64,000 nucleotides of DNA from Haloimpatiens lingqiaonensis (lineage in GTDB: Bacteria > Bacillota > Clostridia > Clostridiales > Clostridiaceae). This document shows positions 27,383 through 37,351 of the stretch, one piece after another. The stretch lies in assembly GCF_044502415.1 (NCBI RefSeq), contig NZ_CP172402.1. One strand, written 5' to 3'. Every line of letters starts with the position of its first letter. Position 1 is the first letter of the stretch. Made by a program: the position numbers and the translations under genes. Below the pieces are notes generated by a model. The model was not told the DNA's origin and did no database searches. It saw nothing but the letters and a program-made list of their open reading frames with translations.

Positions 27383-28869
27383 ATTTTTACTGGAATTGTA
27401 TCTTTTTACATTTACTTAAAGGGCTGGTAAGCCCGCAGACCGATAGGTCGCAAAAATAGATACACTTACCCCTACCCCACGAAATCTTAATAAATAATTT
27501 CCAATTTTATTTTAAAGTTAAGTCTTTACAAATAGTGGATTGATCCAGTCATCTTCTATAGTAAATCTCTCATCTCTTATATCTTCAACAATATCTATTT
27601 GAAGCATTCGTTTTTTTCTGAAGGATCTTATACACCTAAAAAAGTACAATTGCATCAAATTAAATGCTAGTATTAAAAACATTGCCACTGTTTCTACGCC
27701 CGTAGGGCTATGAAGAAAACAATGATCTAAATGCCATTCTGTTTTTAACTGATGAAATACATTATTTTCAATGTCCCATCTTTTATGCATTATCTTCCAT
27801 AAGGTTTCTACTGATGTAAATTTGTCTGTTGTTATAATCCATGCTTCTTTAATTTCTACCTTATCTCCAGTATGAACTTCTTCTATAAATTTTATAAACC
27901 TTACTTTTATTTCTGAATCAGCCATTTCAAAGTTATCTTCATCCCAAGCTTTTATCTTTAAATAATTTTTATTTTTTTTATTAACTATCCATTCTTTATC
28001 TGCCTCACGGCACTTAAATAAAGCTAGTGCATCTTTTACAATATGAAGTCGTTCATCTTTAACCCTTACTACTGCATTCATTCCTATAGAGAGTACTTCT
28101 TTAATCCAAGTAGACTTACAATATAAAGCGTCAGCAACTATAATATCTGCAAAATGATGATACTCTTTATAAAGTCTTCTGATTAGTCTTTTGCCACCTG
28201 TAGTTTCCCCCTCATCCTTATCTGAACTGTCCTTTTTAGGCTCAAGCATCTCTTGCCCTAAAATAATGTGTGGATCAGAACCTACGGTTGTACATACTAC
28301 TGTTCTATGAAAATAATGAGTAGTTCCATTTTTATCAACTCTTGTAAGGCATTTATCACAACACTTTTTAGTGCTTTCAAATAGCTCTACACCGTCTATG
28401 GCAACTACTTTTAATTTATCTATAGTACCATTTCTAAATACTTTATTTTTTACAATGGTTTTTATTATATGTTTATGAATTTCTTTTAATCCATCTAAAT
28501 CAAAATCACTTAAGGAGCGCCTAACGGCATCAATGCGTGGCATTTTAGTTTTTTTAGGTATTACTTTTTTAAACTTGCCTTTTTTAAGCCAATGTTCTAA
28601 TCTATTGAAACTTCTTATCTGAAGCATAAATCCAAATAACACCACGAAGGTAATTGTTGAAATTTTTACTGGAGATTTTATTCTTTTATCTTTTAAGTTA
28701 TTGATTTTTTCACCTATATCGTATACCTTATTAATATAAGTAAGTAATTGTTTTAAATAACTTTTACTCATTTTATCAGCATCCTTTTTAAGTTGGTTTC
28801 TTGTCAAAACTATTATAAAAAGGATGCTTTTATTATGCAAATTTTTTCTCTAAAATTTCCAGCAAAAAT
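27383..28869 (-). mobile_element. IS4-type insertion sequence
   Basis: Transposase gene flanked by inward-facing imperfect repeats that share ATTTTTRCTGGAA (27383-27395 and, inverted, 28857-28869). The true outer ends may extend a few bases and no target duplication was identified. Small hairpins (GGGCT…AGCCC near 27421) lie just inside the left end. Confidence 0.65.
27518..28771 (-). CDS. IS4 family DDE transposase
   Basis: About 417-residue DDE transposase. The catalytic triad is seen as AIDGVELF (Asp), IIVADALYC (Asp) and a Y/W-R-E-K-like box, KRWDIENNVFHQLK (Glu). The frame is open back to a TTG at 28840, but the ATG at 28771 has AAAAGGA upstream and is the better start. No stop or frameshift interrupts it, so the element may still be mobile. 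Confidence 0.88.
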   Translation of the reverse strand: MSKSYLKQLLTYINKVYDIGEKINNLKDKRIKSPVKISTITFVVLFGFMLQIRSFNRLEHWLKKGKFKKVIPKKTKMPRIDAVRRSLSDFDLDGLKEIHKHIIKTIVKNKVFRNGTIDKLKVVAIDGVELFESTKKCCDKCLTRVDKNGTTHYFHRTVVCTTVGSDPHIILGQEMLEPKKDSSDKDEGETTGGKRLIRRLYKEYHHFADIIVADALYCKSTWIKEVLSIGMNAVVRVKDERLHIVKDALALFKCREADKEWIVNKKNKNYLKIKAWDEDNFEMADSEIKVRFIKFIEEVHTGDKVEIKEAWIITTDKFTSVETLWKIMHKRWDIENNVFHQLKTEWHLDHCFLHSPTGVETVAMFLILAFNLMQLYFFRCIRSFRKKRMLQIDIVEDIRDERFTIEDDWINPLFVKT

Positions 28870-29033
28870 CAGAATTTATGGTTTTTAACCTAACCCTCAA
28901 TCATTCATTATAAATCAGCGGGCTCACGCCCCAAAAATTTTTAAGCGCTAAACTTCTGGTAATATATTCACAAAATGTTATTAGTCAAAATCTAGTTTTC
29001 TTATCTTCGCCAAATTTTTAATATAAATAAAAA

Positions 29034-29068
29034 AAGACCTCTAAACATTTTACTTGCTTAAAGGTCTT
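29034..29068 (-). terminator. Terminator after the TetR-controlled membrane gene
   Basis: AAGACCT / AGGTCTT stem followed on the minus strand by a run of seven T, 28 bp after the stop. Confidence 0.75.
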
Positions 29069-29095
29069 CTATTTTACTATATTTTTTCTTCTTTA

Positions 29096-29752
29096 CTATA
29101 ATTTTTTCTTTTCTTTATATCCAATATACACTATCCATAAATATGCAAGTGTTTTAGGTATCATAAGTATTCCAACCATTCTATAGGTATTTGCATATAA
29201 GACTACTGGTAGATAACATGCAAAGGATATTATTACCGCTATTCCAATCTTCTTAAATATAACATCATTATGTTTATTAGCTTCCTTTAAAATTAAATAG
29301 ACTACTAAAATTCCTAAAACAGTAAAAGGTATATTTCTATATATTCCAAATATAACAGGTGGATTATAAACTGTCCATTGATTTTGTGGTAATAGGCTTA
29401 AAGCTATTCTAGATATTGCTAATATTCCAGCAAAAATTCTAATTCCTCCATCATTCTTTATATTAAATCTTATTTCCCATATTCTAAGAAGTATCACATA
29501 AAATATAGTCATTGTTATAGATGTTATTAGTTTTCCAATACCTAGAACTGCTGTATTTGCTTCTAATCCAGTAGTTAATAGGGCATATATTCTTGGCACT
29601 AGATGAAATGAATCACCAAATCCCAACACAAGCCCCATAAACCCAAATAATTTCACAATTTTCTTTTCTTTATCCGCAAGAATAGTTTTAATAGACATAT
29701 ACAATACTGATGTTAAATAAAATACATTAAAAATTGATTCAAAATATTTCAT
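29096..29752 (-). CDS. Multi-pass membrane protein of unknown function
   Basis: 218 residues with about six or seven hydrophobic segments and a lysine-rich C-terminal tail (KEKKKL). No motif was recognised that assigns a function. GGGGGG lies just before the ATG. A palindromic site identical in half-site to one upstream of the neighbouring tetR gene lies 21 bp before the start, so it is probably a target of that repressor. Confidence 0.75.
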   Translation of the reverse strand: MKYFESIFNVFYLTSVLYMSIKTILADKEKKIVKLFGFMGLVLGFGDSFHLVPRIYALLTTGLEANTAVLGIGKLITSITMTIFYVILLRIWEIRFNIKNDGGIRIFAGILAISRIALSLLPQNQWTVYNPPVIFGIYRNIPFTVLGILVVYLILKEANKHNDVIFKKIGIAVIISFACYLPVVLYANTYRMVGILMIPKTLAYLWIVYIGYKEKKKL

Positions 29753-29773
29753 AATATCCCCCCTTAAATCTAT

Positions 29774-29790
29774 AATGAACGTTGTTCATT
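29774..29790. promoter_or_regulatory. TetR-type operator upstream of the membrane gene
   Basis: Perfect inverted repeat AATGAAC-GTT-GTTCATT. The same half-sites recur at 30491-30507 in front of the tetR gene. Confidence 0.65.
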
Positions 29791-29906
29791 TAAGTTCATT
29801 TTAAAATCATATCCTGGTAGATATGATTTTATTTGCAATTATTTTTAATATTTTCTTTAAATGTCTTGGTATTAGTTTCTTCTTTATTTTAATATTAATT
29901 TTATAT

Positions 29907-30470
29907 TTATTTTAGTACTTTTTTCAATACTTCTTGGAAGAATTCATATTTAAACTGTGGCATTTGAACCATAGTAATAAAATTCATCACAATAAAACTT
30001 GCCATTTCTTTTGAATTTATTTGTTCAAATCCTACATTAGGCTCAGTACTTAATTTCTCCTTAAGCATATCCTCTATAATTAATATTAATTTATCTATAT
30101 AAATATTCTCTCTTTCTAAACCACTTTCAATATAATCTGGCGTTTCATAAATATCACTTTTTAACCATACATCTTTAAACCTTTTTATAAACTTAGAAAG
30201 AGAATTAAATATAGTCCTAAGCTTATAATAAAATTCATCTTGTGATTCTATTATATTCCTAATATCAAAAAAATACTCTTTCCAAAAGTTAGTCATCATC
30301 TCTACCACAAGTTCTTTTTTAGTAGGGAAATAGTTATATATGGTTCCAACGGCAATATTGCATTCCTTAGCAACCCTTCTTATACTTAACTGAGAGTATC
30401 CTTCATTATACATAATTTTACTAGCAGTATCTAAAATCAGTTCCTTGGGATTCTTTATTGCTCTAGCCAA
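29907..30470 (-). CDS. TetR family transcriptional repressor
   Basis: About 187-residue TetR-type regulator. The N-terminal helix-turn-helix (YSQLSIRRVAKECNIAVGTIYNYF, about residues 25-48) is classical; the C-terminal ligand domain is diverged. The frame opens with GTG at 30479, but AGAGGTG would overlap that codon, whereas the TTG at 30470 is spaced correctly. It probably represses itself and the adjacent membrane-protein gene through matching palindromes. Confidence 0.88.
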   Translation of the reverse strand: MARAIKNPKELILDTASKIMYNEGYSQLSIRRVAKECNIAVGTIYNYFPTKKELVVEMMTNFWKEYFFDIRNIIESQDEFYYKLRTIFNSLSKFIKRFKDVWLKSDIYETPDYIESGLERENIYIDKLILIIEDMLKEKLSTEPNVGFEQINSKEMASFIVMNFITMVQMPQFKYEFFQEVLKKVLK

Positions 30471-30490
30471 ATTAGCCACCTCTAATCTTT

Positions 30491-30507
30491 AGTGAACCAT
30501 GTTCATT
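30491..30507. promoter_or_regulatory. TetR-type operator upstream of tetR
   Basis: AGTGAAC-CAT-GTTCATT, an inverted repeat with one mismatch, located 21 bp before the tetR start and matching the site at 29774. Confidence 0.6.
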
Positions 30508-30571
30508 TTAAATCTACCATAAACAATTATAATTGTCAATATTTTTAACTTTTTTAGAATTTATATAAATT

Positions 30572-31213
30572 CTAAAATCTTATTAAACCCTTTAATACAC
30601 TTATAGAACCACACAAAACAATTATTATACCTATTAGCTTTTCCACTAAAAAAATATTTTTAGGTTTAATATCTTTTTTTGAATATTTTACAAAAGTAGT
30701 AGTGATTAACCATAAAATACATGATCCCGTAAAAATTCCAAGGATAAATAACATATTTTTTATTATGCCGTTTCCACTACAATCTACACCCATCTTTGCA
30801 AATATTACTACAAATACTAAAAATGTCATTGGGTTAGAAAGTCCCATAATAAAATGAGTAAAAGCTGGATGGATTAACTCCTCATCTGCTAATACCTTAT
30901 TATTATTTTTTTCCTTTTTAACTTGTCTATTTTTTTTAGTCTTCATTATAATGCTTGTACCAACTATTAAAAATAGCACTCCCGTTACACAGTTAATTAA
31001 ACATTTATGTCTTTGCAGGAAAATTTCAATATATCCCATTCCTAAAACTGCACTAGTGGAGTAAACCATATCTGATGCAGCTGCACCAACTCCTGATAGA
31101 AATCCCATTTTTCTGCCTTTGCTCATTGTTCTTTGTACAGCTAAAAGCCCCAATGGGCCTACTGGTATTGCTACAATTACACCGATTATTAATGCTTTTA
31201 ACATAAATATCAT
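30572..31213 (-). CDS. LysE/RhtB family exporter
   Basis: 213-residue membrane protein with six predicted helices and the LysE-family N-terminal pattern IPVGPLGLLAVQRTMSKGRK. Family members export amino acids or related metabolites; the substrate is unknown. A charged cytoplasmic loop (KKNRQVKKEKNNN) lies near residue 100. It appears to be monocistronic. Confidence 0.85.
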   Translation of the reverse strand: MIFMLKALIIGVIVAIPVGPLGLLAVQRTMSKGRKMGFLSGVGAAASDMVYSTSAVLGMGYIEIFLQRHKCLINCVTGVLFLIVGTSIIMKTKKNRQVKKEKNNNKVLADEELIHPAFTHFIMGLSNPMTFLVFVVIFAKMGVDCSGNGIIKNMLFILGIFTGSCILWLITTTFVKYSKKDIKPKNIFLVEKLIGIIIVLCGSISVLKGLIRF

Positions 31214-31289
31214 GAAACTTCAACCTCATTTCATCTTTAGTCCTTTAACTGTTAATTGTTATACACTAACATTTTATTTAAAAATTATA

Positions 31290-32942
31290 TCATACTTTTG
31301 GGTTTTCTAAAATAAAATTAGCTCTTTGTATAGCATCTTCGATACTATAACAAAAATTCTCTTTTCCGATTTCATCTATATAACCGTACTGTTGAAGCAT
31401 ATCCATTGGTTGTTGTTGAAGTTTTAATATAATTAATCTAGTATGATGTTTTTTGCAAATATCATGTAGCATCTCAAAAGAATGATAGGCAGTAGAATCC
31501 ATAAAGGGTACCTTACTCATTTTTATTATTAGTATTTTTGGTGGTGTTCCCATTTCCCTAATAGCATTAACGAACTTGTTAGCTGCCCCAAAGAAAAACG
31601 GTCCACTTATTTCATAAATTGAAACATCATTTGGGGTTTTTAAATTATCTATTATTTCACATACCTCTTCATCGTTAATATCATCCAATATGTATTTAAC
31701 ATTTGTAATTTCCGCCATTTTTTTCATAAATAAAAATGAGGAAAGTACAATTCCTACACCTATAGCTACTACTAAATCTAAGAAAATAGTTAAAACAAAT
31801 GTAACTATAAATACTAGAGCATCACTTTTAGGTGCTTTAGCTATTCTCTTGAACGTTTCCCATTCACCCATATTATAGGATACCACAACTAACACTGCCG
31901 CCAATGAAGACATGGGAATTAATTTTACATAAGGCATAAACAAAAGCATAATAACTAGAATAGCCATGGAATGTACTATCCCTGCTATAGGCGTTCTTCC
32001 TCCATTTTTAACATTAGCTGCTGTTCTTGCAATAGCTCCTGTCACTGGTATTCCTCCAAAGGCACCTGAAAAAATATTAGCAACGCCTTCTGCTATTAAC
32101 TCCATATTAGAACGGTGCTTTCCTCCTATCATCCCGTCTGATACCACTGCAGATAACAAAGATTCTACTCCTGCAAGTATTGCAATGGTTAATGCCGGAA
32201 GCATCAATTCATTTAACATTTCTAAATTTACGTTAGGTATGTTAATTCTAGGAAGATTAGAAGAAAGTTCACCAAATTGACTTCCTATGGTATCCACAGG
32301 TAAATTAAAAATTGTAGTAACTACTGTAGCTACTATAATAGCAATAAATGTACCTGGAATCTTTTTATTTATTTTAGGCCACAAAATAATTATTGCTAAG
32401 GTTAATATAGCAATAATTAAACTTTTAAAATTAATTGTATTAATGTTATTGAAATAAGCGATCCATTTATGTATAAATTCAGATGGAACTGATTTCATCT
32501 GCAATCCCAATAAATCTTTTACCTGAGTAGATAAAATAACTATGGCTATTCCGCTTGTAAATCCAGTAGTTATGGATGATGGAATATACTTTATAAGACT
32601 ACCAAACTTAAAAAGTCCCATAATAATAAGAAAACATCCTGCCATTATGGTGGCAACTATAAGCCCTTCCATTCCATGCTTTTGTATAATTCCATATACA
32701 ATAACTACAAATGCACCTGTGGGGCCCCCTATTTGAACTCTACTTCCTCCAAGTAAAGATACTATAAAACCTCCAATAATTGCAGTATATAATCCTTTTT
32801 CTGGAGAAACCCCTGATGCTATTGCTAGAGCTATTGCCAATGGTATAGCAATAATTGCAACAATAATTCCTGCAATTAAATCTTTTATAAATTGCTCTTT
32901 AGTATATTCTTTTAGGCATGTACATAATTTTGGAACTAACAC
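31290..32942 (-). CDS. SulP family anion permease with STAS domain
   Basis: 550-residue SulP/SLC26-type transporter. About 11-14 hydrophobic segments fill residues 15-415, including the family motif GGSRVQIGGPTGAFVV. A C-terminal STAS domain follows (about 435-545, with SKVPFMDSTAYHSFEML). Substrates in the family include sulfate, bicarbonate and dicarboxylates; it is not resolved here. The start is GTG with AGGAGTGAT upstream. Confidence 0.9.
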   Translation of the reverse strand: MLVPKLCTCLKEYTKEQFIKDLIAGIIVAIIAIPLAIALAIASGVSPEKGLYTAIIGGFIVSLLGGSRVQIGGPTGAFVVIVYGIIQKHGMEGLIVATIMAGCFLIIMGLFKFGSLIKYIPSSITTGFTSGIAIVILSTQVKDLLGLQMKSVPSEFIHKWIAYFNNINTINFKSLIIAILTLAIIILWPKINKKIPGTFIAIIVATVVTTIFNLPVDTIGSQFGELSSNLPRINIPNVNLEMLNELMLPALTIAILAGVESLLSAVVSDGMIGGKHRSNMELIAEGVANIFSGAFGGIPVTGAIARTAANVKNGGRTPIAGIVHSMAILVIMLLFMPYVKLIPMSSLAAVLVVVSYNMGEWETFKRIAKAPKSDALVFIVTFVLTIFLDLVVAIGVGIVLSSFLFMKKMAEITNVKYILDDINDEEVCEIIDNLKTPNDVSIYEISGPFFFGAANKFVNAIREMGTPPKILIIKMSKVPFMDSTAYHSFEMLHDICKKHHTRLIILKLQQQPMDMLQQYGYIDEIGKENFCYSIEDAIQRANFILENPKV

Positions 32943-33217
32943 AAATTATCACTCCTATATTATTTTATTTGTTTTTTTCAGTATTTATATATACAAATAT
33001 TACTAATGTGCTCTATACAAATACATTTTTCCACATAAAAGTATACTATATTTTTTACAAAAAGCCAAAAGTTCATTAATATTTCATTACTTTAATTACA
33101 TATTTATTTATAATTTAGTAGATTAATTTTAAAAATTGGTATATGATGTATATATATTATAAATAGATTATTATTTATCTATTATTTTTTGTAATACAAG
33201 GGGGTTGAACTGTTACT

Positions 33218-33601
33218 ATGAGCGAGTTAAAAAAAGCTGTTGAATTTTATTTTGAAGATTTAAAAAAAGGCTGTAACAATTTAATAGATTGTGAAACACT
33301 TTTTAAAAATCTTAGCACAAAAGACAAACTATTTATTTTAGACATAAGAAAAGAAGCAGACTTTGAAAAAGGCCATATTGAAAGTGCAATTCATTCAGAA
33401 TGGCCAGAAGTATGGGACTTTATAGATACTGATGCATTGCCAAAAGATAAAAAAATAATAGTTGTTTGCTATACTGGTCAAACAGCAGGACAAGTTGTTT
33501 CTATTTTAAAACTTTTAGGATATGATGCTTGTTCACTAAAAGGCGGAATGATGAATGGTTGGAACAAATCTGACATGCCAATTAAATCTGGCTGTGACTG
33601 A
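33218..33601 (+). CDS. Rhodanese-like domain protein
   Basis: 127-residue single-domain rhodanese. The active-site loop CYTGQTAGQV (cysteine near residue 88) and the CH2A-like LDIRKEADFEKGHI segment are present. It may transfer sulfane sulfur. AAGGGGGTTG precedes the ATG. It stands alone, with a strong terminator downstream. Confidence 0.9.
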   Translation: MSELKKAVEFYFEDLKKGCNNLIDCETLFKNLSTKDKLFILDIRKEADFEKGHIESAIHSEWPEVWDFIDTDALPKDKKIIVVCYTGQTAGQVVSILKLLGYDACSLKGGMMNGWNKSDMPIKSGCD

Positions 33602-33646
33602 GGCTAAATAAATCTCTAGGTAGAGATATAGTTATTAAAAATCCCT

Positions 33647-33693
33647 AAGGGGCTGTGGCACTAAGAATAAATTCTTTAATGCAACAGCCCCTT
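33647..33693 (+). terminator. Terminator after the rhodanese gene
   Basis: Long stem (AAGGGGCTGT…ACAGCCCCTT, extended by GCA/TGC) followed by CTATTTTTT. Confidence 0.8.
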
Positions 33694-33834
33694 CTATTTT
33701 TTATATTGACATCCATATTTAGTGGTTATATAATATGATTTCATGGTTAAATTTTTTTGTACATTATTTACTTTATTTCATTTATTTATTCATTCATTTT
33801 ATTTGTTCATATCATTTTATTTCAATTTACTTTA

Positions 33835-33968
33835 TTTATCCGATGACTACCTGACGTAACACCCCCACTTCTAACAAAGTGCGAGTTAACGGCAGCTACG
33901 TCCCTGGATAACGATCTCTAACCTTCAGTTGGAATAAAAACTCCATCTGAAGCTAAGAGCTCCGTTTA
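33835..33968 (-). repeat. 134-bp structured dispersed repeat, copy B
   Basis: Inverted copy of the repeat also found at 24021 and 40134. It differs from them at about six positions, several of which weaken the second hairpin, so this copy looks older. The preceding 33694-33834 is T/A-rich (TTTAT-like) with no gene. The copy ends 41 bp before the ABC transporter start. Confidence 0.85.
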
Positions 33969-34009
33969 TATCTAAATATATTATACATTTCTTTTAAAGG
34001 AGGGATACT

Positions 34010-34987
34010 ATGATAGAAGTTGAATCCTTAAGCAAAAGTTTTAAGGTTGTAAAGAGAGGTGCTGGCATTGGCGCAGCATTGAAATCCTTATTCAAGCCTG
34101 AATATTCCACAGTTGAAGCATTAAAGGATGTTTCATTTAAAATTAATGAAGGTGAAATCGTAGGATACATTGGCCCTAATGGTGCTGGTAAATCTACCAC
34201 TATTAAAATTATCAGCGGTATTTTAGTACCTGACAGCGGCAAATGCAATATTCTTGGATACACCCCCTGGAAAAACAGAGTAAACCATGTCAAAAACATA
34301 GGCGTAGTATTTGGTCAACGTTCTCAACTTTGGTGGGACGTGCCTGTAATGGATTCCTTTAATTTATTAAAAGACATTTATAAAGTTCCTCAGAAAGAAT
34401 TTAATGATAATCTGGAATTATTAACATCTACTTTAGATTTATCCTCATTACTTTCAACTCCTGTACGTCAATTAAGTCTTGGACAAAGAATGAGATGCGA
34501 AATAGGTGCTTCCCTACTTCATAGTCCAAAGATATTATTTTTAGATGAACCAACCATAGGCCTCGATGCCGTGTCAAAAGTGGCAGTTAGAAATTTTATA
34601 AAAACTATAAATAAAGAAAAAAAAGTAACTGTTATATTAACCACCCATGACATGAATGATATTGAAGCTTTAGCTGAAAGAATTATACTAATTGGCAAAG
34701 GGAAACTTTTGATGGACGGCACAATTACTGAATTAAAGAATAAGTTTTCAACTCATAAAATATTGAAGGTTGACTTTGCTGAAAATCACGAAAATATACA
34801 TATTTACGGTACTCAGATTATTTCTAGGTCTAAAGAAAATATCACTTTATCCGTAGATTTAGAAAAAATAAAGGTGTCAGAGGTCATAGGGCTACTATCA
34901 AATAAATTAGACATTATTGATGTTTCTGTGGAAAGTCGTCCAATTGATGAAATAATAGTAGACTTATATAAGGAGTATCAGATATGA
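34010..34987 (+). CDS. ABC-2 type transporter ATP-binding protein
   Basis: 325-residue ATPase. Walker A GPNGAGKS (near residue 54), the LSLGQRMR signature, Walker B ILFLDEPT and the TTHD switch are present, followed by an about 80-residue C-terminal extension common in drug- or polysaccharide-type ABC-2 ATPases. AAAGGAGGG precedes the ATG. The stop overlaps the first permease gene by 4 bp. Two dissimilar permeases follow, so the exporter is probably a heterodimeric ABC-2 system; the substrate is unknown. Confidence 0.92.
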   Translation: MIEVESLSKSFKVVKRGAGIGAALKSLFKPEYSTVEALKDVSFKINEGEIVGYIGPNGAGKSTTIKIISGILVPDSGKCNILGYTPWKNRVNHVKNIGVVFGQRSQLWWDVPVMDSFNLLKDIYKVPQKEFNDNLELLTSTLDLSSLLSTPVRQLSLGQRMRCEIGASLLHSPKILFLDEPTIGLDAVSKVAVRNFIKTINKEKKVTVILTTHDMNDIEALAERIILIGKGKLLMDGTITELKNKFSTHKILKVDFAENHENIHIYGTQIISRSKENITLSVDLEKIKVSEVIGLLSNKLDIIDVSVESRPIDEIIVDLYKEYQI

Positions 34988-35829
34988 GTGCTTACAATTC
35001 AAATAAAAAAATTCACAGTTCGAATATAAAAGCCTATTACTCATTATTCAAGATGCGATTACTTAAGGGTTTACAGTATAGGGTGGCAGCTTTAGCTGGC
35101 ATCTCCACTCAATTTTTTTGGGGATTTATGTACATAATGATTTTTGAAGCTTTCTATAAAAGTACGCCTACAATTCAACCTATATCTTTTAGAGAATTAA
35201 TACAAGTTATTTGGCTTCAACAAAGCTTTTTAGTATTTATAATGCTGTGGTATAGGGATAATGAGCTTTTAGATCTTATAACCAGTGGAAATATTGCTTA
35301 TGAACTTTGTCGCCCTATTAACTTATACAAATTTTGGTATTCTAAACTTATAGCCCAAAGAATATCCGGTGCTCTGCTTCGTTGTTTTCCTATAATGATT
35401 ATAGCAATTTTTTTACCTTACCCTTATAATTTTTCTCTACCACCAAGCTTTGCATCCTTTATATTGTTTTTAATAACTTTAAACTTAGGACTAATTTTAA
35501 TTGTTGCAATTTCTATGCTAATTTATATTTCAATTTTTTACACCATGTCCTCTACAGGCTCTTTATTAATTTTTGGTGTTTTCGGTGAATTCTTATCTGG
35601 ACTAGTGATTCCAGTACCTCTAATGCCAAAATCACTACAAAAGATAGTATATTTATTGCCTTTTAGATATACCTCCGACTTACCCTTTAGAATATACGCT
35701 GGAAACATCCCCGTAAAAGAGGCCTTAATCAGCATTGGTGTACAAATTATTTGGATAGCTATTATAATAACCCTAGGCCAATTATGGATAAAAAAAGCCT
35801 TAAAAAAAATAATAGTCCAAGGTGGGTAA
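34984..35829 (+). CDS. ABC-2 family transporter permease
   Basis: 281-residue integral membrane protein with about six helices, of the DUF990/ABC-2 permease type often found in pairs with this class of ATPase. Its start overlaps the ATPase stop (ATGA), which implies translational coupling. Confidence 0.85.
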   Translation: MSAYNSNKKIHSSNIKAYYSLFKMRLLKGLQYRVAALAGISTQFFWGFMYIMIFEAFYKSTPTIQPISFRELIQVIWLQQSFLVFIMLWYRDNELLDLITSGNIAYELCRPINLYKFWYSKLIAQRISGALLRCFPIMIIAIFLPYPYNFSLPPSFASFILFLITLNLGLILIVAISMLIYISIFYTMSSTGSLLIFGVFGEFLSGLVIPVPLMPKSLQKIVYLLPFRYTSDLPFRIYAGNIPVKEALISIGVQIIWIAIIITLGQLWIKKALKKIIVQGG

Positions 35830-35912
35830 AATATTTAAATCTAAGTATAGTCTCTTAAAATTGATTTTATTTTAGATTTTTATAGAAAATAACCTATTTC
35901 AAGGAGGTTAAT

Positions 35913-36695
35913 ATGAAATTGTATTTTAAATACATGAGTATACTTTTAAAAAGTCAAATGGAATATAGAACTTCCTTTATTCTACTTTCCATTGGACAGT
36001 TTTTTGTACCTTTTGTAGTTTTTATATCTATGTTTTTGCTTTTTCAAAGGTTTCCCAATATAGGTGGATGGTCCCTTTATGAAGTTGCTTTATGCTATTC
36101 TGTAATTCATCTAGCCTTTTCATTAAGCGAATGTTTCGCAAGAGGCTTTGACTCCTTTTCATCTCTAATTGTTAGAGGTGATTTTGATAGAGTTTTAGTG
36201 AGACCTCGCAGTACAATGCTTCAAGTGCTAGGTTCAAAATTTGAATTTACACGAATAGGCAGATTGGCTCAAAGTATAATTGTACTTATTTTTTCCTTGA
36301 CAAACCTTACTATATGCTGGAGCCCCTACAAAGTAATAACCCTAATATTAATGGTAATAAGCGGAATATTTATATTTACAGGCATATTTATGCTTGGTGC
36401 CACCCTTTGTTTTTGGACTGTGGAAGGCTTAGAGGTAATAAATATTTTCACAGATGGCGGTAGAGAAATGGCACAATATCCTTTAAGTATTTATAAAGAC
36501 TGGGTAAAAAAATTCTTTACCTTTGTGATTCCCTTTGGCACAGTAAATTATCTTCCCCTAATGTTCATTTTAGATAAGGTTCAAGGAAATAATATTTTAT
36601 ACATGTTAACTCCTTTATTTGGAATAATGTTTATATTTCCTTGCATCCTAATATGGAGTTTTGGTGTTAAACATTATAAGTCAACAGGCTCTTAA
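35913..36695 (+). CDS. ABC-2 family transporter permease, second subunit
   Basis: 260-residue membrane protein with about six helices, resembling the DUF990-partner permease (the RGDFDRVLVRPRS cytoplasmic loop near residue 90 is typical). It follows the first permease after 83 bp and has its own AAGGAGG site. It completes a three-gene exporter. Confidence 0.85.
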   Translation: MKLYFKYMSILLKSQMEYRTSFILLSIGQFFVPFVVFISMFLLFQRFPNIGGWSLYEVALCYSVIHLAFSLSECFARGFDSFSSLIVRGDFDRVLVRPRSTMLQVLGSKFEFTRIGRLAQSIIVLIFSLTNLTICWSPYKVITLILMVISGIFIFTGIFMLGATLCFWTVEGLEVINIFTDGGREMAQYPLSIYKDWVKKFFTFVIPFGTVNYLPLMFILDKVQGNNILYMLTPLFGIMFIFPCILIWSFGVKHYKSTGS

Positions 36696-36769
36696 ATACT
36701 ATGAAGTACCACATAGATACTGAACGGAAATTCACCTAAAAAATATATAAACCTTATATATAGCAATTT

Positions 36770-36796
36770 AAAAGGTGCCTTATATTGGCACCTTTT
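36770..36796. terminator. Bidirectional terminator between the ABC operon and fur
   Basis: AAAAGGTGCC / GGCACCTTTTT with a 7-base loop. T-runs on both strands serve the converging ABC operon and fur-family gene. Confidence 0.8.
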
Positions 36797-36824
36797 TATA
36801 TTTTATTTTTTATTTTTTTATATT

Positions 36825-37268
36825 TTACCTATTTAAAGATTTACATTCTGAGCAGTAACCATATATCTCAAATTTGTGTCCTATTACTTGAAAGTTAACT
36901 TTATCTTTTAATTCTTCCTCAATATCATGAAAAGGACATTCATCAATGGGAATCATTTTATGGCATTTAATACAAATCAAATGATGTTTATGTTCATTTT
37001 GATTTAATTGGTATCGTGCTTTCCCATCATCCATAAAGCTTGATTTTATAGTTAACCCCTTGGCGCTTAGAGTTTCAAGGGTTCTATACACAGTAGAAAT
37101 CCATATAGATATATCCTTGTCCTTTAAATTTAGAAAAACCTCTTCTGCTGTCAAAGGCATTTGTGTTTCTGCCAATATTCCCAGTATAGCAATTCTATGC
37201 TTTGTATTTTTAATACCTTTTTCTTCTAAAGCTTCCTTAAATCTTTCCTTTTCCTGCAATAAGCTCAT
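36825..37268 (-). CDS. zur: Fur family metalloregulator, probably Zur
   Basis: About 147-residue Fur-family repressor with an N-terminal winged helix (ISTVYRTLETL recognition helix near residue 58). It has a metal-sensing HKHHLIC segment and two CxxC pairs (CIKC, CSEC) for structural zinc. The following znuB-znuC-znuA genes make a zinc-sensing role most likely, but sequence alone does not separate Zur from Fur. The ATG at 37268 and an upstream TTG at 37277 are both possible starts; neither has an ideal ribosome site. Confidence 0.85.
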   Translation of the reverse strand: MSLLQEKERFKEALEEKGIKNTKHRIAILGILAETQMPLTAEEVFLNLKDKDISIWISTVYRTLETLSAKGLTIKSSFMDDGKARYQLNQNEHKHHLICIKCHKMIPIDECPFHDIEEELKDKVNFQVIGHKFEIYGYCSECKSLNR

Positions 37269-37351
37269 CCCTTTCAATAGAACAACTTTGTTTTAAAAGT
37301 TTTTAATCATAACTTTTAATTTTATCTAAAAAATCCTTTATTTGTGGTTAA

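Noticed and set aside
27364..27398. Perfect inverted repeat read as a terminator of the transposase gene
   Set aside because: Its right half coincides with the inward-facing end of the insertion sequence, so it is better explained as the element's end than as a terminator.
33835..33968. Riboswitch controlling the downstream ABC transporter
   Set aside because: The copy is on the opposite strand and is one of three dispersed repeats in unrelated contexts.
34519..34722. Long minus-strand frames antisense to the ABC, fhs, ftsH and other genes
   Set aside because: They lie opposite well-supported genes, lack ribosome sites and have no recognisable domains.
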